A DNA stretch of 64,000 nt from DASRHT01 sp035293765 (GCA_035293765.1 DATGMF010000044.1:62001-126000), one strand, 5' to 3'. Counted from the stretch's first letter, positions 17,871 to 26,441 are shown. Numbers and translations are program-made. Notes: a model not told the origin generated them from the letters alone.

Positions 17871-17881
17871 AAGCACCTCCT

Positions 17882-17925
17882 GTAGCTCCCCGATTCATCG
17901 CGGGAGCCCGATTCATCTTGGGAGC
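17882..17925 (+). repeat. GATTCATCG-type hairpin repeat, double copy
   Basis: GTAGCTCCC, GATTCATCG and GGGAG are followed directly by a second GATTCATC loop and GGGAG. It lies just upstream of the ABC-FHA gene, between its ribosome site and the end of the beta-propeller gene. Confidence 0.7.
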
Positions 17926-17978
17926 ACACTTGCAACAATGTATTTTTAAGCCGCAAGAAGTTTTAAATGCGTGACACG

Positions 17979-19367
17979 TCAAATGCCGTTCGCGTTATAT
18001 TTGCCAATGCGCAGGATAGGCCGACCTCCAGCAAACTGAGGAAGGTAGATTTCCTGTGTGGCCTCGTTGATGGCAATAGTATGCGTTCCTTTCCCCAGGA
18101 CATAGTCGCCAAGCTTATGGAACTGTCCAGGTTCTTCGTCGAAAAGCGAGATTCCCCCCTTACAGGCAACGAACAACACATGAGCGGCGTGATCGATCAA
18201 GACAATATCCGGGCCGCCTGCCAGGCGCGCTTTTTGGGGGTCAAAAGGAATCACTTTCATTGTGCGCAAATCGACCCGGAGCAGATTCTCAATCAGATTG
18301 TGAGCCGAATCGAAGTCAGTGCAGGCGATAAATGCCACCTGCTGGTCTGTGTCAATATCCATCCCGTGAGGAGTGCTGCAATAGGCTGGTAGTACAATGC
18401 GCTGGACAATGGTGAGATTAACTGCGTCGATAGCGATCAGCTCGGCAGTGCCGGGTGGTGGCAGGATAAATTGATTAGGGCTGTCGGCATCTGGTGAGAT
18501 TTGCGATGTGATAAAAACGCGCTGTAGCGCCGGGTCATATTTGTTATGTCCCGCGTCATGCCCGAAGGTAGGAATATTGCCCGGTTGGGTTACTGGCGCT
18601 TTCTCCCCTGGCAATAGCGGCAGCAGGCCCAGGTTGACTTTTGTGATAACCGTATCGGTAAGCGCATCAATGACGGTTACATTTTCGTTTGCTCTGTTCG
18701 GGTTTAAGGTTTTATTTGGATCAGCCGGGGTGCCAGGGTCGCTGACGAAAATTCTGTGATCGACGGGATCGTAGGACATGGCATCGGGGCTTTCGTTATC
18801 GTCAAGTTGAATGGGGGTGAACTTCAGCGTATGCACGTCAATGGCATCAACAATGTTATCTTGAGCGTCAGCGGCATAGATTTTGTGCAGATCGAAGGCA
18901 TTGACCATCCCGGCAACTTGAGGAATATTGATCCGTGCGATAACTCTGGCCTGCTGAGTATCGAAGACGATGATATGTCCATCGTATTTAGGATCGAACT
19001 TTGTATGGGCAAGTGTAAGCAGGTCAGGACTTGGGCCGGTATGAGCAATAAATAGCCGGTGAGTGGGCGGGTCATATGCCTGGAAGTCAAAGGCGTCAAA
19101 GTCCTGCTGGGGACCCGGGGCAAGCGGGTCTGTCTGACCTGGGCTGGTGGCCCCCAGGCCGCTGGGAAGCGGAATATCCTGGACGAACAGGACGCGCTGA
19201 GCTGGAGGAGGGACGGCTATTTGATAGAAAACGTGCGCAAGCATAAATGCCAGGAGGCCAAAGCTTACCAGGCCGATGAGCCAGGTGAATATGCTGGTGA
19301 TGCGCAGTCCCCCAGTTTTGGATGACGGCGCTGGTGGTGCAGGTGGGGCAACAGCGGGTCCGGCCAT
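17979..19367 (-). CDS. Membrane-anchored YVTN/YncE-like beta-propeller protein
   Basis: The 462-aa protein has a Pro/Ala-rich cytoplasmic start, one membrane helix (FTWLIGLVSFGLLAFMLAHVFY, residues about 28-49) and an extracellular propeller. Propeller blades show the recurring pattern of Asp-rich turns plus hydrophobic strands: DGHIIVFDTQQARVIARINI, NVTVIDALTDTVITKVNLG, TAELIAIDAVNLTIVQRIVL. This is the lactonase-like seven-blade type of the YVTN/YncE group, mostly binding proteins without proven catalysis. It stands alone on the minus strand after two candidate operator sites (19475-19541). Function is unknown. Confidence 0.8.
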   Translation of the reverse strand: MAGPAVAPPAPPAPSSKTGGLRITSIFTWLIGLVSFGLLAFMLAHVFYQIAVPPPAQRVLFVQDIPLPSGLGATSPGQTDPLAPGPQQDFDAFDFQAYDPPTHRLFIAHTGPSPDLLTLAHTKFDPKYDGHIIVFDTQQARVIARINIPQVAGMVNAFDLHKIYAADAQDNIVDAIDVHTLKFTPIQLDDNESPDAMSYDPVDHRIFVSDPGTPADPNKTLNPNRANENVTVIDALTDTVITKVNLGLLPLLPGEKAPVTQPGNIPTFGHDAGHNKYDPALQRVFITSQISPDADSPNQFILPPPGTAELIAIDAVNLTIVQRIVLPAYCSTPHGMDIDTDQQVAFIACTDFDSAHNLIENLLRVDLRTMKVIPFDPQKARLAGGPDIVLIDHAAHVLFVACKGGISLFDEEPGQFHKLGDYVLGKGTHTIAINEATQEIYLPQFAGGRPILRIGKYNANGI

Positions 19368-19474
19368 TAGATAACCTCTCTTTATTCATAAACTGCTATA
19401 TGGATAGGTGGCGTTTCAATCTGCATATAAGTATGCAATAAAAGTAAAGATATGGCAGTGAGCTATCTCACCAG

Positions 19475-19541
19475 ATTACGTTGTAATTTTGCACATATCG
19501 CAACCCTGACAGCGAGATAACTGATCAAATTACAACATAAT
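19475..19541. promoter_or_regulatory. Pair of 13-bp palindromic boxes upstream of the beta-propeller gene
   Basis: Box 1 (19475-19487) reads ATTACGTTGTAAT. Box 2 (19529-19541) reads ATTACAACATAAT, the reverse complement of box 1 with one mismatch. Both are followed by TTTGC. Their starts are 54 bases apart, close to five helical turns. They lie in the 197-base gap between endonuclease III and the beta-propeller start. Confidence 0.5.
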
Positions 19542-19564
19542 TTTGCGTACAACAAAGTAAACGC

Positions 19565-20251
19565 TTAATCTGGCGGTTTCTCGCTGAAAGCTGATGGGCA
19601 TAGATGAGTTAACGTGCAGCGAGCACACGCCGGTTTACGGGCATGACAAACTGCACGACCATGATAGATCAAGAGATGCGAGAGGTCAAGCCAGTCTTTT
19701 TGGGGGATGAGCCGCATCAGATCTTGCTCAACCTTGACAGGATCGGTATTGGTGGTCCAGCCCAGGAGTCGCGAGAGGCGTCCAATATGCGTATCTACGA
19801 CAAAGCCTTCAACGATGCCGAAGGCGTTGCCCAGCACCACGTTGGCGGTCTTCCTGGCTACGCCCGGCAGCGTCAGCAGTTCCTTCATCGACGCAGGCAC
19901 TTCACCGCCGTACTCTGTAATGAGGCGTTGGCAGGTGGCGCGGATATTCCTGGCTTTGTTGCGATAGAAGCCGGTTGGTCGGATATCCTGCTCCAGCTCT
20001 TCCTGGCTGACTGTGGCATAATCTTCTACGTGACGATACTTTTGAAATAAATTTTGGGTGACGATATTCACGCGTTCATCGGTGCATTGTGCAGAAAGCT
20101 GCGTGGCAATGAGGAGTTCAAGCGGATTAGAGAAATTGAGGGTACAAACTGCCCGTGGATAAAGGTCGCGTAATGCAGCCACAACGGCCAGAGCCTGCTC
20201 CTTTGACCCTGGTTCTGGGCCTGAGTAAGCTGGCGATGATGCAAGTTCCAT
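19565..20251 (-). CDS. nth: Endonuclease III, base-excision DNA glycosylase/AP lyase
   Basis: The 228-aa protein removes oxidised pyrimidines and cleaves the abasic site. The helix-hairpin-helix TLPGVARKTANVVL contains the catalytic Lys, and VVDTHIGRLSRLLGW holds the catalytic Asp. The C-terminal cluster CHARKPACARCTLTHLC has the C-x6-C-x2-C-x5-C spacing of the 4Fe-4S site. Length is close to the family norm. The frame is also open from TTG 20272; ATG 20251 gives a conventional length, but neither has a strong ribosome site, so the start is uncertain. It is the first gene of no clear operon; the gene upstream on this strand starts at 20583. Confidence 0.95.
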   Translation of the reverse strand: MELASSPAYSGPEPGSKEQALAVVAALRDLYPRAVCTLNFSNPLELLIATQLSAQCTDERVNIVTQNLFQKYRHVEDYATVSQEELEQDIRPTGFYRNKARNIRATCQRLITEYGGEVPASMKELLTLPGVARKTANVVLGNAFGIVEGFVVDTHIGRLSRLLGWTTNTDPVKVEQDLMRLIPQKDWLDLSHLLIYHGRAVCHARKPACARCTLTHLCPSAFSEKPPD

Positions 20252-20301
20252 CCCGTTCCGTCCAATCCTCAAGTGCTGGCTCTGATCAGGTCAGGCTATG
20301 A

Positions 20302-20583
20302 TTAGTTCCCGTATCGTTCACGTTGGAGCCGCAGGATCGCGCGGAGCGCATCTGCCTGTCCCCGATTCCATGCTGCGGAATGCGCTTTGGAATGAACGAT
20401 GGGGAGCGAACTTTTCTCGCGAATCCGGGCCGCTCGTTCGCGTTGGATAATTTCATGTACCAGTTGGCGGTCGGTAAACTTCCACCCCTGCGACTTTGCC
20501 CTTTCCGCAAACCACATCACTTTGGCAAAACCTGCTTGATAGTCCTGTTCTTCTAGCGTGTTGCGCATCGGTATATCCTGCAT
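20302..20583 (-). CDS. Small hypothetical protein, 93 aa
   Basis: A charged, soluble, helical protein containing YQAGFAKVMWFAERAKSQG and RGQADALRAILRLQRERYG. GGGAGG lies seven bases before ATG 20583, a good ribosome site, which argues that it is real. I recognise no family. Codon use looks like that of its neighbours. It is upstream of endonuclease III on the same strand (about 50 bases to the longest nth frame) and divergent from the GTPase gene. Confidence 0.6.
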   Translation of the reverse strand: MQDIPMRNTLEEQDYQAGFAKVMWFAERAKSQGWKFTDRQLVHEIIQRERAARIREKSSLPIVHSKAHSAAWNRGQADALRAILRLQRERYGN

Positions 20584-20653
20584 AATGATGCCTCCCGTTC
20601 GGTTCCTGACAGGAAGACGAAGATCGCTCTCGGAGTTTCTCTTCGTTGATTTG

Positions 20654-20668
20654 ATTATCTCAGATAAT
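20654..20668. promoter_or_regulatory. Perfect palindrome ATTATCT-C-AGATAAT
   Basis: A 7+1+7 perfect palindrome about 70 bases upstream of the minus-strand small gene, of the size expected for a repressor operator. No regulator gene is adjacent, so it is only a candidate. Confidence 0.35.
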
Positions 20669-20814
20669 ATGGAGCAGCGTCAAGAGACAACAGGTCTATA
20701 GATATGTGTGGAATAAGTGCGAGATGCAACCAACGAACTGGCACCTGGCTACGTATTACTTATAGAGTGCGGTCCGCTAACCGGCCTGAGACGCTCTACA
20801 TAAATATACGTCGT

Positions 20815-20844
20815 TTGATATTGTGTCCTAAAGATGGTTATAAT
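20815..20844 (+). promoter_or_regulatory. Promoter of the GTPase gene
   Basis: TTGATA at 20815-20820 and TATAAT at 20839-20844 are separated by 18 bases. The start codon at 20915 leaves a leader of about 65 bases. Confidence 0.6.
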
Positions 20845-20914
20845 CATGTGTAGGTATTCTGTAGCCTGTATCCTGGTGTATGCCTGTTGTATAACGCAGG
20901 GGAGGAAATAAAGG

Positions 20915-22177
20915 GTGGTCAGCAAAAAACGCAAATACGCTGTTTCAGATGAAGAGGAGCAGCAGCGGCTAAAGAAAAGTATTATCTCTAGCATTCTGCG
21001 CCGTGGCAAACAGCCACGAACAATGCGCGAATTAGGTATCAGTGCGCTAAAAAATTTACCGACTAATATCACGATGGTCCAGGGGCTGATGAAGGCCGTG
21101 AACTGGAAACAGGCCCAGGAAGAGGTGCTCCAGGGGCTGAATAATACCGTGGTGATCGTGGGGCAGCCAAATACCGGCAAAAGCTCGCTGTTTAATAAAA
21201 TCAAGGGGCAGATGCTGTCGCCGATCTCCCCGCAGGCCGGGACAACGCGCACCCTGGTACGTACAGATTTTGGCCCGTTTGTGCTGGTTGATACTCCGGG
21301 ACACCTGCCTGATGTGATGGAGAGCGGTATGCACCAGGCCAGCGTGATCGTGTTTCTGATCGATGCCTCCAAAGGGTTACAGTCGCAGGATCGGGAGCTG
21401 TATGAGACGATTAAAAAGCTGAATAAGCCGACAATTATTGCCGTCAATAAAATTGATACGTTGAAGGGCGGCGAAGGCGGCGACCAGTTTGCGACCGAAA
21501 CGGCTGTTCTGCTCGGCACGCCCGGCGTCATTCCCATCTCGGCCAGGACAGGCAAAAATATTGCTGAGGAGCTGATCCCTTCCATTATTGATGCCAGCCC
21601 GGAAGCGGCTCTGGCGATAGGACGCGAACTGCCCGCCTACCGTCGCGAGTCCGCCCAGCGCATTATTCGCAATGCGATGTTTGTCAGCCTGGCTGCCGGG
21701 CTGGAGCCCATTCCTTTTGTTGATATTCCCGTCCTGATCGGCACCCAGGTGCGCCTGGTGCTGCGTATCGCTGCCCTGTACGGTGAGTCTCTGGAGACCG
21801 CGGATGCCATGAGCCATGCCCGTGAGCTGATTGCGACTATGGTGGGTGGTCTGAGCTTGCGCTTCCTTGCTGAGCAGGCCGCCAAAGCCGTTCCCTTCGG
21901 AGGCGATCTGATAGCGGGAGCGATAGCGGGAGCCGCGACATGGTCAATCGGTCAGGTGGCCCTTGAGTATTATGAGGGTGGTAAGCAGATCCGTCCCGAC
22001 CGTTTACGCCAGCTCTATCGCAGCTTCTACTTTCGCTTCCGCAGGGAAAATCTCCCTGAAGAACTGCACCGGCGATCTCTTGAAGAGAAGGCGCCTTTCC
22101 CTTTGCTCGATGGCACAAGTGGGGCCAATGGCGCAAATGGCGTCCAGGAAAGAATGCCGGAAGAAGGGACGGCGTAA
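20915..22177 (+). CDS. TRAFAC GTPase (Era/Der-like) with DUF697-like C-terminus
   Basis: The 420-aa protein has the G motifs GQPNTGKSSLFN (G1), TTRT (G2), VDTPGH (G3), NKID (G4) and ISARTG (G5-like). The segment after the G domain, LAAGLEPIPFVDIPVLIGTQ and MVGGLSLRFLAEQAAKAVPF, looks like the hydrophobic DUF697/YcjF-type region that associates with membranes. GTG 20915 is the start, with GGGGAGG at 20899-20905. It has its own promoter and is followed eight bases later by an unknown gene, so the two probably act together. It is not a standard Era or Der, since the KH domain and the second G domain are missing. Confidence 0.82.
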   Translation: MVSKKRKYAVSDEEEQQRLKKSIISSILRRGKQPRTMRELGISALKNLPTNITMVQGLMKAVNWKQAQEEVLQGLNNTVVIVGQPNTGKSSLFNKIKGQMLSPISPQAGTTRTLVRTDFGPFVLVDTPGHLPDVMESGMHQASVIVFLIDASKGLQSQDRELYETIKKLNKPTIIAVNKIDTLKGGEGGDQFATETAVLLGTPGVIPISARTGKNIAEELIPSIIDASPEAALAIGRELPAYRRESAQRIIRNAMFVSLAAGLEPIPFVDIPVLIGTQVRLVLRIAALYGESLETADAMSHARELIATMVGGLSLRFLAEQAAKAVPFGGDLIAGAIAGAATWSIGQVALEYYEGGKQIRPDRLRQLYRSFYFRFRRENLPEELHRRSLEEKAPFPLLDGTSGANGANGVQERMPEEGTA

Positions 22178-22185
22178 GCGGGCTT

Positions 22186-22968
22186 ATGTTCTTCCCCTAT
22201 GAACGCTATGAGACGCTGGCAGAGCCACTAACCGTCTATTACCCAACGGGCGAGGAAAAGCGTGCCCGTTGGGTATCTCGGACGGTTGAAAAGGCCGGAG
22301 AGCAGTTATCCGGGCTGCTTGAACGGCCCGTGCCCGCAGTAGAGGTTGTGCTGGCAAGCGAAGAAGATTGGCCGCTGGCCCCGCATGACGAGACCGAAGA
22401 TATCAGCATTCCCCATCCTTACTGGACCGATATAACCGATCCGCCTTCTATAGTCCTTCCGGTGGAAGTTGATCCGATCCTGGGGACGATGACGCCGGAA
22501 AAGCTGGCGTTTATTTTGTATCATCATGTCGCGCTGGCGTTCCTGGAAGCTGACCCACGCCCCTGGCCCGCTGAATATCCCCTCTGGGCCGATGAGTGGC
22601 AACTCAAGTTCGCTGCTCTCTGGCTCGCACAGAGCCTTGATGGTCAACAGGGCATGGTCAGTCAGGATCTGCGCGAGCGGTACGCGGAAATCTTTGAGCC
22701 GGAGCCGGACGGTAAGACTCCTGTGACGGTGCGTGGCTTTTATTGGGATGAGGATACCACCCCTGATGACTACCTGGAGTTTGAGTTGCTGCTCGAACAA
22801 TTTGCCGCCGACCTGCTGGCTCGCTATCAGCCCGCAGTGCTGCCTCGCTTCCTGGCGCTCTACCGCACTGAGCATGATACGCTCCTGAGCGACGATGTGA
22901 CTGCGATGCTGGCGACGGCGCTCGGCCCTGGCGGCGCTGACTGGTTGGAGAACCTCAACTATTTCTAA
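22186..22968 (+). CDS. Peptidase-MA-like protein without HExxH motif, unknown
   Basis: The 260-aa soluble protein resembles gluzincin metallopeptidases of the MA type in layout: VEVVLASEEDWPLAP early, then AFILYHHVALAFLEADPRPWP where the zinc helix HExxH is expected, then YPLWADEWQLKFAALWLA where the family has its glutamate-bearing helix. The catalytic Glu is missing (HHVAL), so it is probably not an active protease of this type. It starts eight bases after the GTPase stop and ends at a strong terminator. The pairing suggests a partner of that GTPase. The family link is tentative. Confidence 0.5.
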   Translation: MFFPYERYETLAEPLTVYYPTGEEKRARWVSRTVEKAGEQLSGLLERPVPAVEVVLASEEDWPLAPHDETEDISIPHPYWTDITDPPSIVLPVEVDPILGTMTPEKLAFILYHHVALAFLEADPRPWPAEYPLWADEWQLKFAALWLAQSLDGQQGMVSQDLRERYAEIFEPEPDGKTPVTVRGFYWDEDTTPDDYLEFELLLEQFAADLLARYQPAVLPRFLALYRTEHDTLLSDDVTAMLATALGPGGADWLENLNYF

Positions 22969-22970
22969 TC

Positions 22971-23004
22971 AAAAAGCAGAGGTGAGCTCTCACCCCTGCT
23001 TTTT
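22971..23004. terminator. Bidirectional rho-independent terminator
   Basis: AAAAAGCAG-A-GGTGAG, loop CTCT, then CACC-C-CTGCTTTTT. It has A-runs and T-runs at both ends and sits between two converging genes. Confidence 0.85.
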
Positions 23005-23020
23005 ATTCTCGCTGTATTAG

Positions 23021-23908
23021 CTATCCCTTCACCGCCCCCGTTGTTGCCCCTTCGATGAAGTAGCGTTGGAAGATGAAGAAGAGGATCAGCATCGGAATAG
23101 TATTGAACATCGAACCAGCAATCAGCAGGTTGTACTGCGTGTAATGATCGCGTTCGAAGAAGTAGAGACCCAGCGGCAAGGTGTACATATCGCGGCTATC
23201 CAGCACCAGCAACGGCCAGAGAAAGTCGTTCCAGGCTGCCTGAAAGCTCAGGATCGCCACAGCCGTCAGCGCCGGTTTAACCAGAGGGAGGATCACCTGG
23301 GAGAATATGCGCCAGTACGAAGCGCCGTCGATCATTGCGGATTCTTCCAGCTCTCTGGGTAGACCCTTCATAAACTGCACCATCAGAAACACCGAAAATG
23401 GCTGCGCCATAGCTGGTATAAGTAGCGCGAAGAACGTATTGGTCAATCTCAGGCTGTTCATGATCAGGAATTTGGGGATCACCAGGATGGGGATTGGCAC
23501 CATCATCACTGCCAGCGTGAGCAGAAAAACAACTTCTTTCCCAGGGAAGCGCAGGCGCGAAAGCGCGTAGCCCGCCATTGCCGAAAAGAGCACGTTGAGT
23601 ATGGCAGCTCCAACGGCATAAATGAACGAGTTGAGAATCCAGCGCAGAAAGGCGGGGTCGCTCAAAATCGTGGCGAAGTTATCCCAGGTCCAGGGTTGTG
23701 GGAAAAGCGTTGGCGGAAAATCCAGAATATGTGAGAACGTCTTGAAGGAGGAGAAAAACGAGAAGATGAAAGGTCCGAGCGAAGTGATGGTGAAGATGCC
23801 CAGCATCACATAGATGAACACATTCATCCAGCGAAAAGGACGGCGTGGCGGCGTCTCTGCCAGCCGCACCGCGGGGCGGACGTTTGCTCTAACCTGTGCT
23901 TGTGCCAT
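23021..23908 (-). CDS. Carbohydrate ABC transporter permease (MalG type)
   Basis: The 295-aa protein has six predicted helices and the binding-protein-dependent permease EAA loop, seen as SAMIDGASYWRIFSQVILPL. It forms one half of the membrane channel of a CUT1-type sugar importer together with the 23924-24907 product. It is last in a minus-strand set of binding protein, first permease, second permease. The N-terminus is Arg-rich and cytoplasmic (RLAETPPRRPFRW). No ATPase gene is adjacent, so the energising subunit is probably a shared MsmX-type ATPase encoded elsewhere. Confidence 0.93.
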   Translation of the reverse strand: MAQAQVRANVRPAVRLAETPPRRPFRWMNVFIYVMLGIFTITSLGPFIFSFFSSFKTFSHILDFPPTLFPQPWTWDNFATILSDPAFLRWILNSFIYAVGAAILNVLFSAMAGYALSRLRFPGKEVVFLLTLAVMMVPIPILVIPKFLIMNSLRLTNTFFALLIPAMAQPFSVFLMVQFMKGLPRELEESAMIDGASYWRIFSQVILPLVKPALTAVAILSFQAAWNDFLWPLLVLDSRDMYTLPLGLYFFERDHYTQYNLLIAGSMFNTIPMLILFFIFQRYFIEGATTGAVKG

Positions 23909-23923
23909 AGCGCATCTCCTGAT

Positions 23924-24907
23924 CTAAGCGTTAACGTCGATAAAGCGACGTTGAATGATCGTGACGACGAAAATGAGGATGAAGAGCAACACAGACATGG
24001 CTGAGGCCAGACCAAAATGGTTGTCTCTAAAGGCCGTGTTATAGATCTGGAGCAGTGGCGTTAGGGTCGAGTTCAGCGGACCGCCTTCGGTCATGAACTT
24101 TGCCTGGTCGAACATCTGGAACGCGCCGATGGTCGCGAGGGCGATCACCAGGAAAAGGGCGGGCCGTAGCAACGGGATAGTGACATTGGTGAAAAGCTGG
24201 AAGGGACCGGCCCCGTCAACGCGTGCCGCTTCAAAAAGCTCCGTTGGCAGATCCTGTAATGCCGCCAGGAAGTAGAGCATAAAAGTCGCCGTTGTGGTCC
24301 AGATATTGAGTAGCATCAGGGCTGGCAGGGCGAAGAGAGGGTCCTCCAGCCAGTGCGGCCCCGGAATATGGACGAGCGAGAGCAGGTAGTTGATAACGCC
24401 CTGCGGATTGTAGAACCACAGGAAGATCAGGGAAATCGCTACAGATGAGGTAACGGCTGGCATATAGAGAATAGTGCGAAATATGCCTCTGGTTTTAATT
24501 GCCGGAATATTTTGCAGCAGCACCGCCAGGAGAAGGGCGAGAATCGTCTCGCCAATCACCACCACCACTGTGAACTTGAGAATATTAATCATCGAAGTCC
24601 AGAAGTCGCTATCGAAGGGGGCAGAGAGTTGCTGGAACAATAGCTGGTAATTCTGTATCCCGACAAATTGGGGAGCTGTAAAACCAATATCAAGCTTAAA
24701 GAGACTAAGACCAAGTACGTAGATGGTGGCAAATACCGTAAATACGCCCAGCACAATCAGGTATGGCATGAGAAACAGGTAGGCGGTCAAGGTTTCCCGC
24801 CGTTGCTTTCCTGTGGGTTGCCGTGATGAACGTCGCGCCGCGGTTGCGGGCGTGACATGAATGCCGGTTGCGGCAGCGGCGGACGAAGATTGTGTGCTCA
24901 TAAGCAT
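23924..24907 (-). CDS. Carbohydrate ABC transporter permease (MalF/UgpA type)
   Basis: The 327-aa protein has six helices after a polar N-terminus of about 40 residues. The EAA loop is ELFEAARVDGAGPFQLFTNV followed by TIPLLRPAL, where it contacts the ATPase. It is the first permease of the CUT1 importer and is separated by only 15 bases from the next permease gene. A 13-bp hairpin at 24991-25022 lies between it and the binding-protein gene and may reduce its expression relative to the binding protein. The substrate is unknown; glycerol-phosphate or oligosaccharide importers share this layout. Confidence 0.93.
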   Translation of the reverse strand: MLMSTQSSSAAAATGIHVTPATAARRSSRQPTGKQRRETLTAYLFLMPYLIVLGVFTVFATIYVLGLSLFKLDIGFTAPQFVGIQNYQLLFQQLSAPFDSDFWTSMINILKFTVVVVIGETILALLLAVLLQNIPAIKTRGIFRTILYMPAVTSSVAISLIFLWFYNPQGVINYLLSLVHIPGPHWLEDPLFALPALMLLNIWTTTATFMLYFLAALQDLPTELFEAARVDGAGPFQLFTNVTIPLLRPALFLVIALATIGAFQMFDQAKFMTEGGPLNSTLTPLLQIYNTAFRDNHFGLASAMSVLLFILIFVVTIIQRRFIDVNA

Positions 24908-24990
24908 ACTCCTTACCGACGACCTGAGCGAAGCTAGATGCGAGTAACATCGTTGGTCGTCGGAATTTCAAGGCTCTCCCTTAGAACCCA

Positions 24991-25022
24991 CACACGCTAC
25001 TTTTGTGCGAAAGTAGCGTGTG
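24991..25022 (-). promoter_or_regulatory. Hairpin between binding-protein and permease genes
   Basis: Arms CACACGCTACTTT (24991-25003) and AAAGTAGCGTGTG (25010-25022) pair perfectly over 13 bp around a six-base loop. There is no T-run after it on the minus strand. It is therefore better explained as an mRNA-protecting or attenuating element than as a full terminator. Confidence 0.65.
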
Positions 25023-25085
25023 CAGGACATAGAATCACTAACCAGCTAACCCATTACACGAACAATGGACGAAGAAAGTTCGTGT

Positions 25086-26441
25086 TCACGATTGCAATTC
25101 AGTGTTGATCTGGTTTGCGGCCTGGTTCAAAGCTGTCTGAGCGTTCGCCTGACCAAGCAAGACCTTTTCGACCGCCTGATCGAGCTTGGTATGAATAATG
25201 GCGTCGTGCGGACCGTAGTTGTCAGCATAGCCATAAGTTGCGGCGTCAAACATTACTTTGATCCCGGGGTTTTGCGTGAAGTAGGGATCGTTGGCAAGAC
25301 TCTGGAGTGTCGGCAGAGCGAAGCCCGCGTGCAACTGGCTGGTTTGTACTTCGGTGCCGGTCATGTATTTGATCAGCTCCCAGGCTGCCTCGGGATGCTT
25401 TGTGTTGGCGTAGCCTGCCCAGGCGTTGGTGAAGATCAGGTCTGCGCGTTTGCCATTCGCCGATCTGGGGACGGGCGCGATGCCGTATTGAACGTTCGGG
25501 AAGTTCTGGGTCATATAAGGGATCAGCCAGCCGCCTTCCAGCGCCATCGCCGCGCGCTGCTTACCAAAGGCATCGCCGGCCCAACCGGCAGCGACATCGG
25601 CGGGCAGCACTGAAGAGTGATCTTTGGCAAAACTGGCGTAGAAGTTGAGCGAATCGATCCCGGCCTGATTGTTGAAGGCCGCCTGCGTCCCATCCTTGTT
25701 CAGCACGCTCCCACCTTCTGCGAACATGAAGGCCAGCCAGCGCGACGAGGAAGCCGGCAGCGTGATGCCATACGTAGCGGTGGCCGCGTTGCCCGCTTTG
25801 GTCAACTTCTGCGCGTCAGCCCGCATATCATCCCAGGTCCAATCAGCCGTTGGTGGCTGGAGGCCGGCATTCTGGAACATGGTTTTGTTGTAGAAGACGG
25901 CCAGCGAGTTCCAGTCTTTGGGAATGCCATACACCGTGCCATCCTTGCAGGTGAACGGCGAGATTAATGATGAGTAGTAATCAGCGGCTTTGACATTGTC
26001 TTTGGTCATGTAAGGCGAGAGGTTGAGCAGTTTGCCGCTGGTAATGTACTCCGGTGCCATGCCAGGTTGGAGATAGAAGACATCGGGAACGTTGCCGCTT
26101 GCCACATTGGCGCGCATCTTAGTGGGATAGTCACCAGTAAGCGTTGACCACTTCACCTTGATGTTAGGATGTGTTTGCTCGAATTTGTTCAGATTTTGCT
26201 GGACCAGCGCATCTTCGGCAGGGGAAGATGACCAGCCGGCGACGTTGAGCGTAACAGTGCCGCTCTCCGGCGCTGCCGCGCTCGTGTTGGTGCTGCCTGG
26301 ACAGGCAATGTAGCTATTGGCGTTGCTGCCTGTCAAGCCCTGTTGACCTCCTCCTGTTCCTCCACTGCCACTATTCCCGCCACCACAGGCGCTGAGCATC
26401 AGGGCAAAAACGATCAGTAACGGGGTAATAAGTCGTCGCAT
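25086..26441 (-). CDS. Extracellular sugar-binding lipoprotein of an ABC importer
   Basis: The 451-aa protein starts with a lipoprotein signal (LLIVFALMLSACGGG) whose lipobox LSAC places the acylated Cys at about residue 19, followed by a Gly/Ser-rich linker. The mature part is a family 1 solute-binding protein: EQTHPNIKVKW near the start, GKQRAAMALEGGWL and AWAGYANTKHPEAAWEL later. It captures the sugar outside the cell for the two permeases downstream. It is the first gene of the cluster; 560 bases of mostly featureless DNA lie upstream. The sugar cannot be told from the sequence. Confidence 0.92.
   Translation of the reverse strand: MRRLITPLLIVFALMLSACGGGNSGSGGTGGGQQGLTGSNANSYIACPGSTNTSAAAPESGTVTLNVAGWSSSPAEDALVQQNLNKFEQTHPNIKVKWSTLTGDYPTKMRANVASGNVPDVFYLQPGMAPEYITSGKLLNLSPYMTKDNVKAADYYSSLISPFTCKDGTVYGIPKDWNSLAVFYNKTMFQNAGLQPPTADWTWDDMRADAQKLTKAGNAATATYGITLPASSSRWLAFMFAEGGSVLNKDGTQAAFNNQAGIDSLNFYASFAKDHSSVLPADVAAGWAGDAFGKQRAAMALEGGWLIPYMTQNFPNVQYGIAPVPRSANGKRADLIFTNAWAGYANTKHPEAAWELIKYMTGTEVQTSQLHAGFALPTLQSLANDPYFTQNPGIKVMFDAATYGYADNYGPHDAIIHTKLDQAVEKVLLGQANAQTALNQAANQINTELQS

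Larger units (their letters stand above)
20584..20914. other. Divergent intergenic region of 331 bases
   Basis: It separates the minus-strand small gene from the plus-strand GTPase gene. It holds a 15-base palindrome at 20654-20668 and a good sigma-70-type promoter at 20815-20844. No further gene is visible. Confidence 0.6.

Noticed and set aside
20749..21585. 278-codon minus-strand frame
   Set aside because: It is fully antisense to the GTPase gene, whose G motifs are intact.
23021..26441. Complete ABC importer operon
   Set aside because: No ATPase gene lies on either side; only binding protein and two permeases are present.
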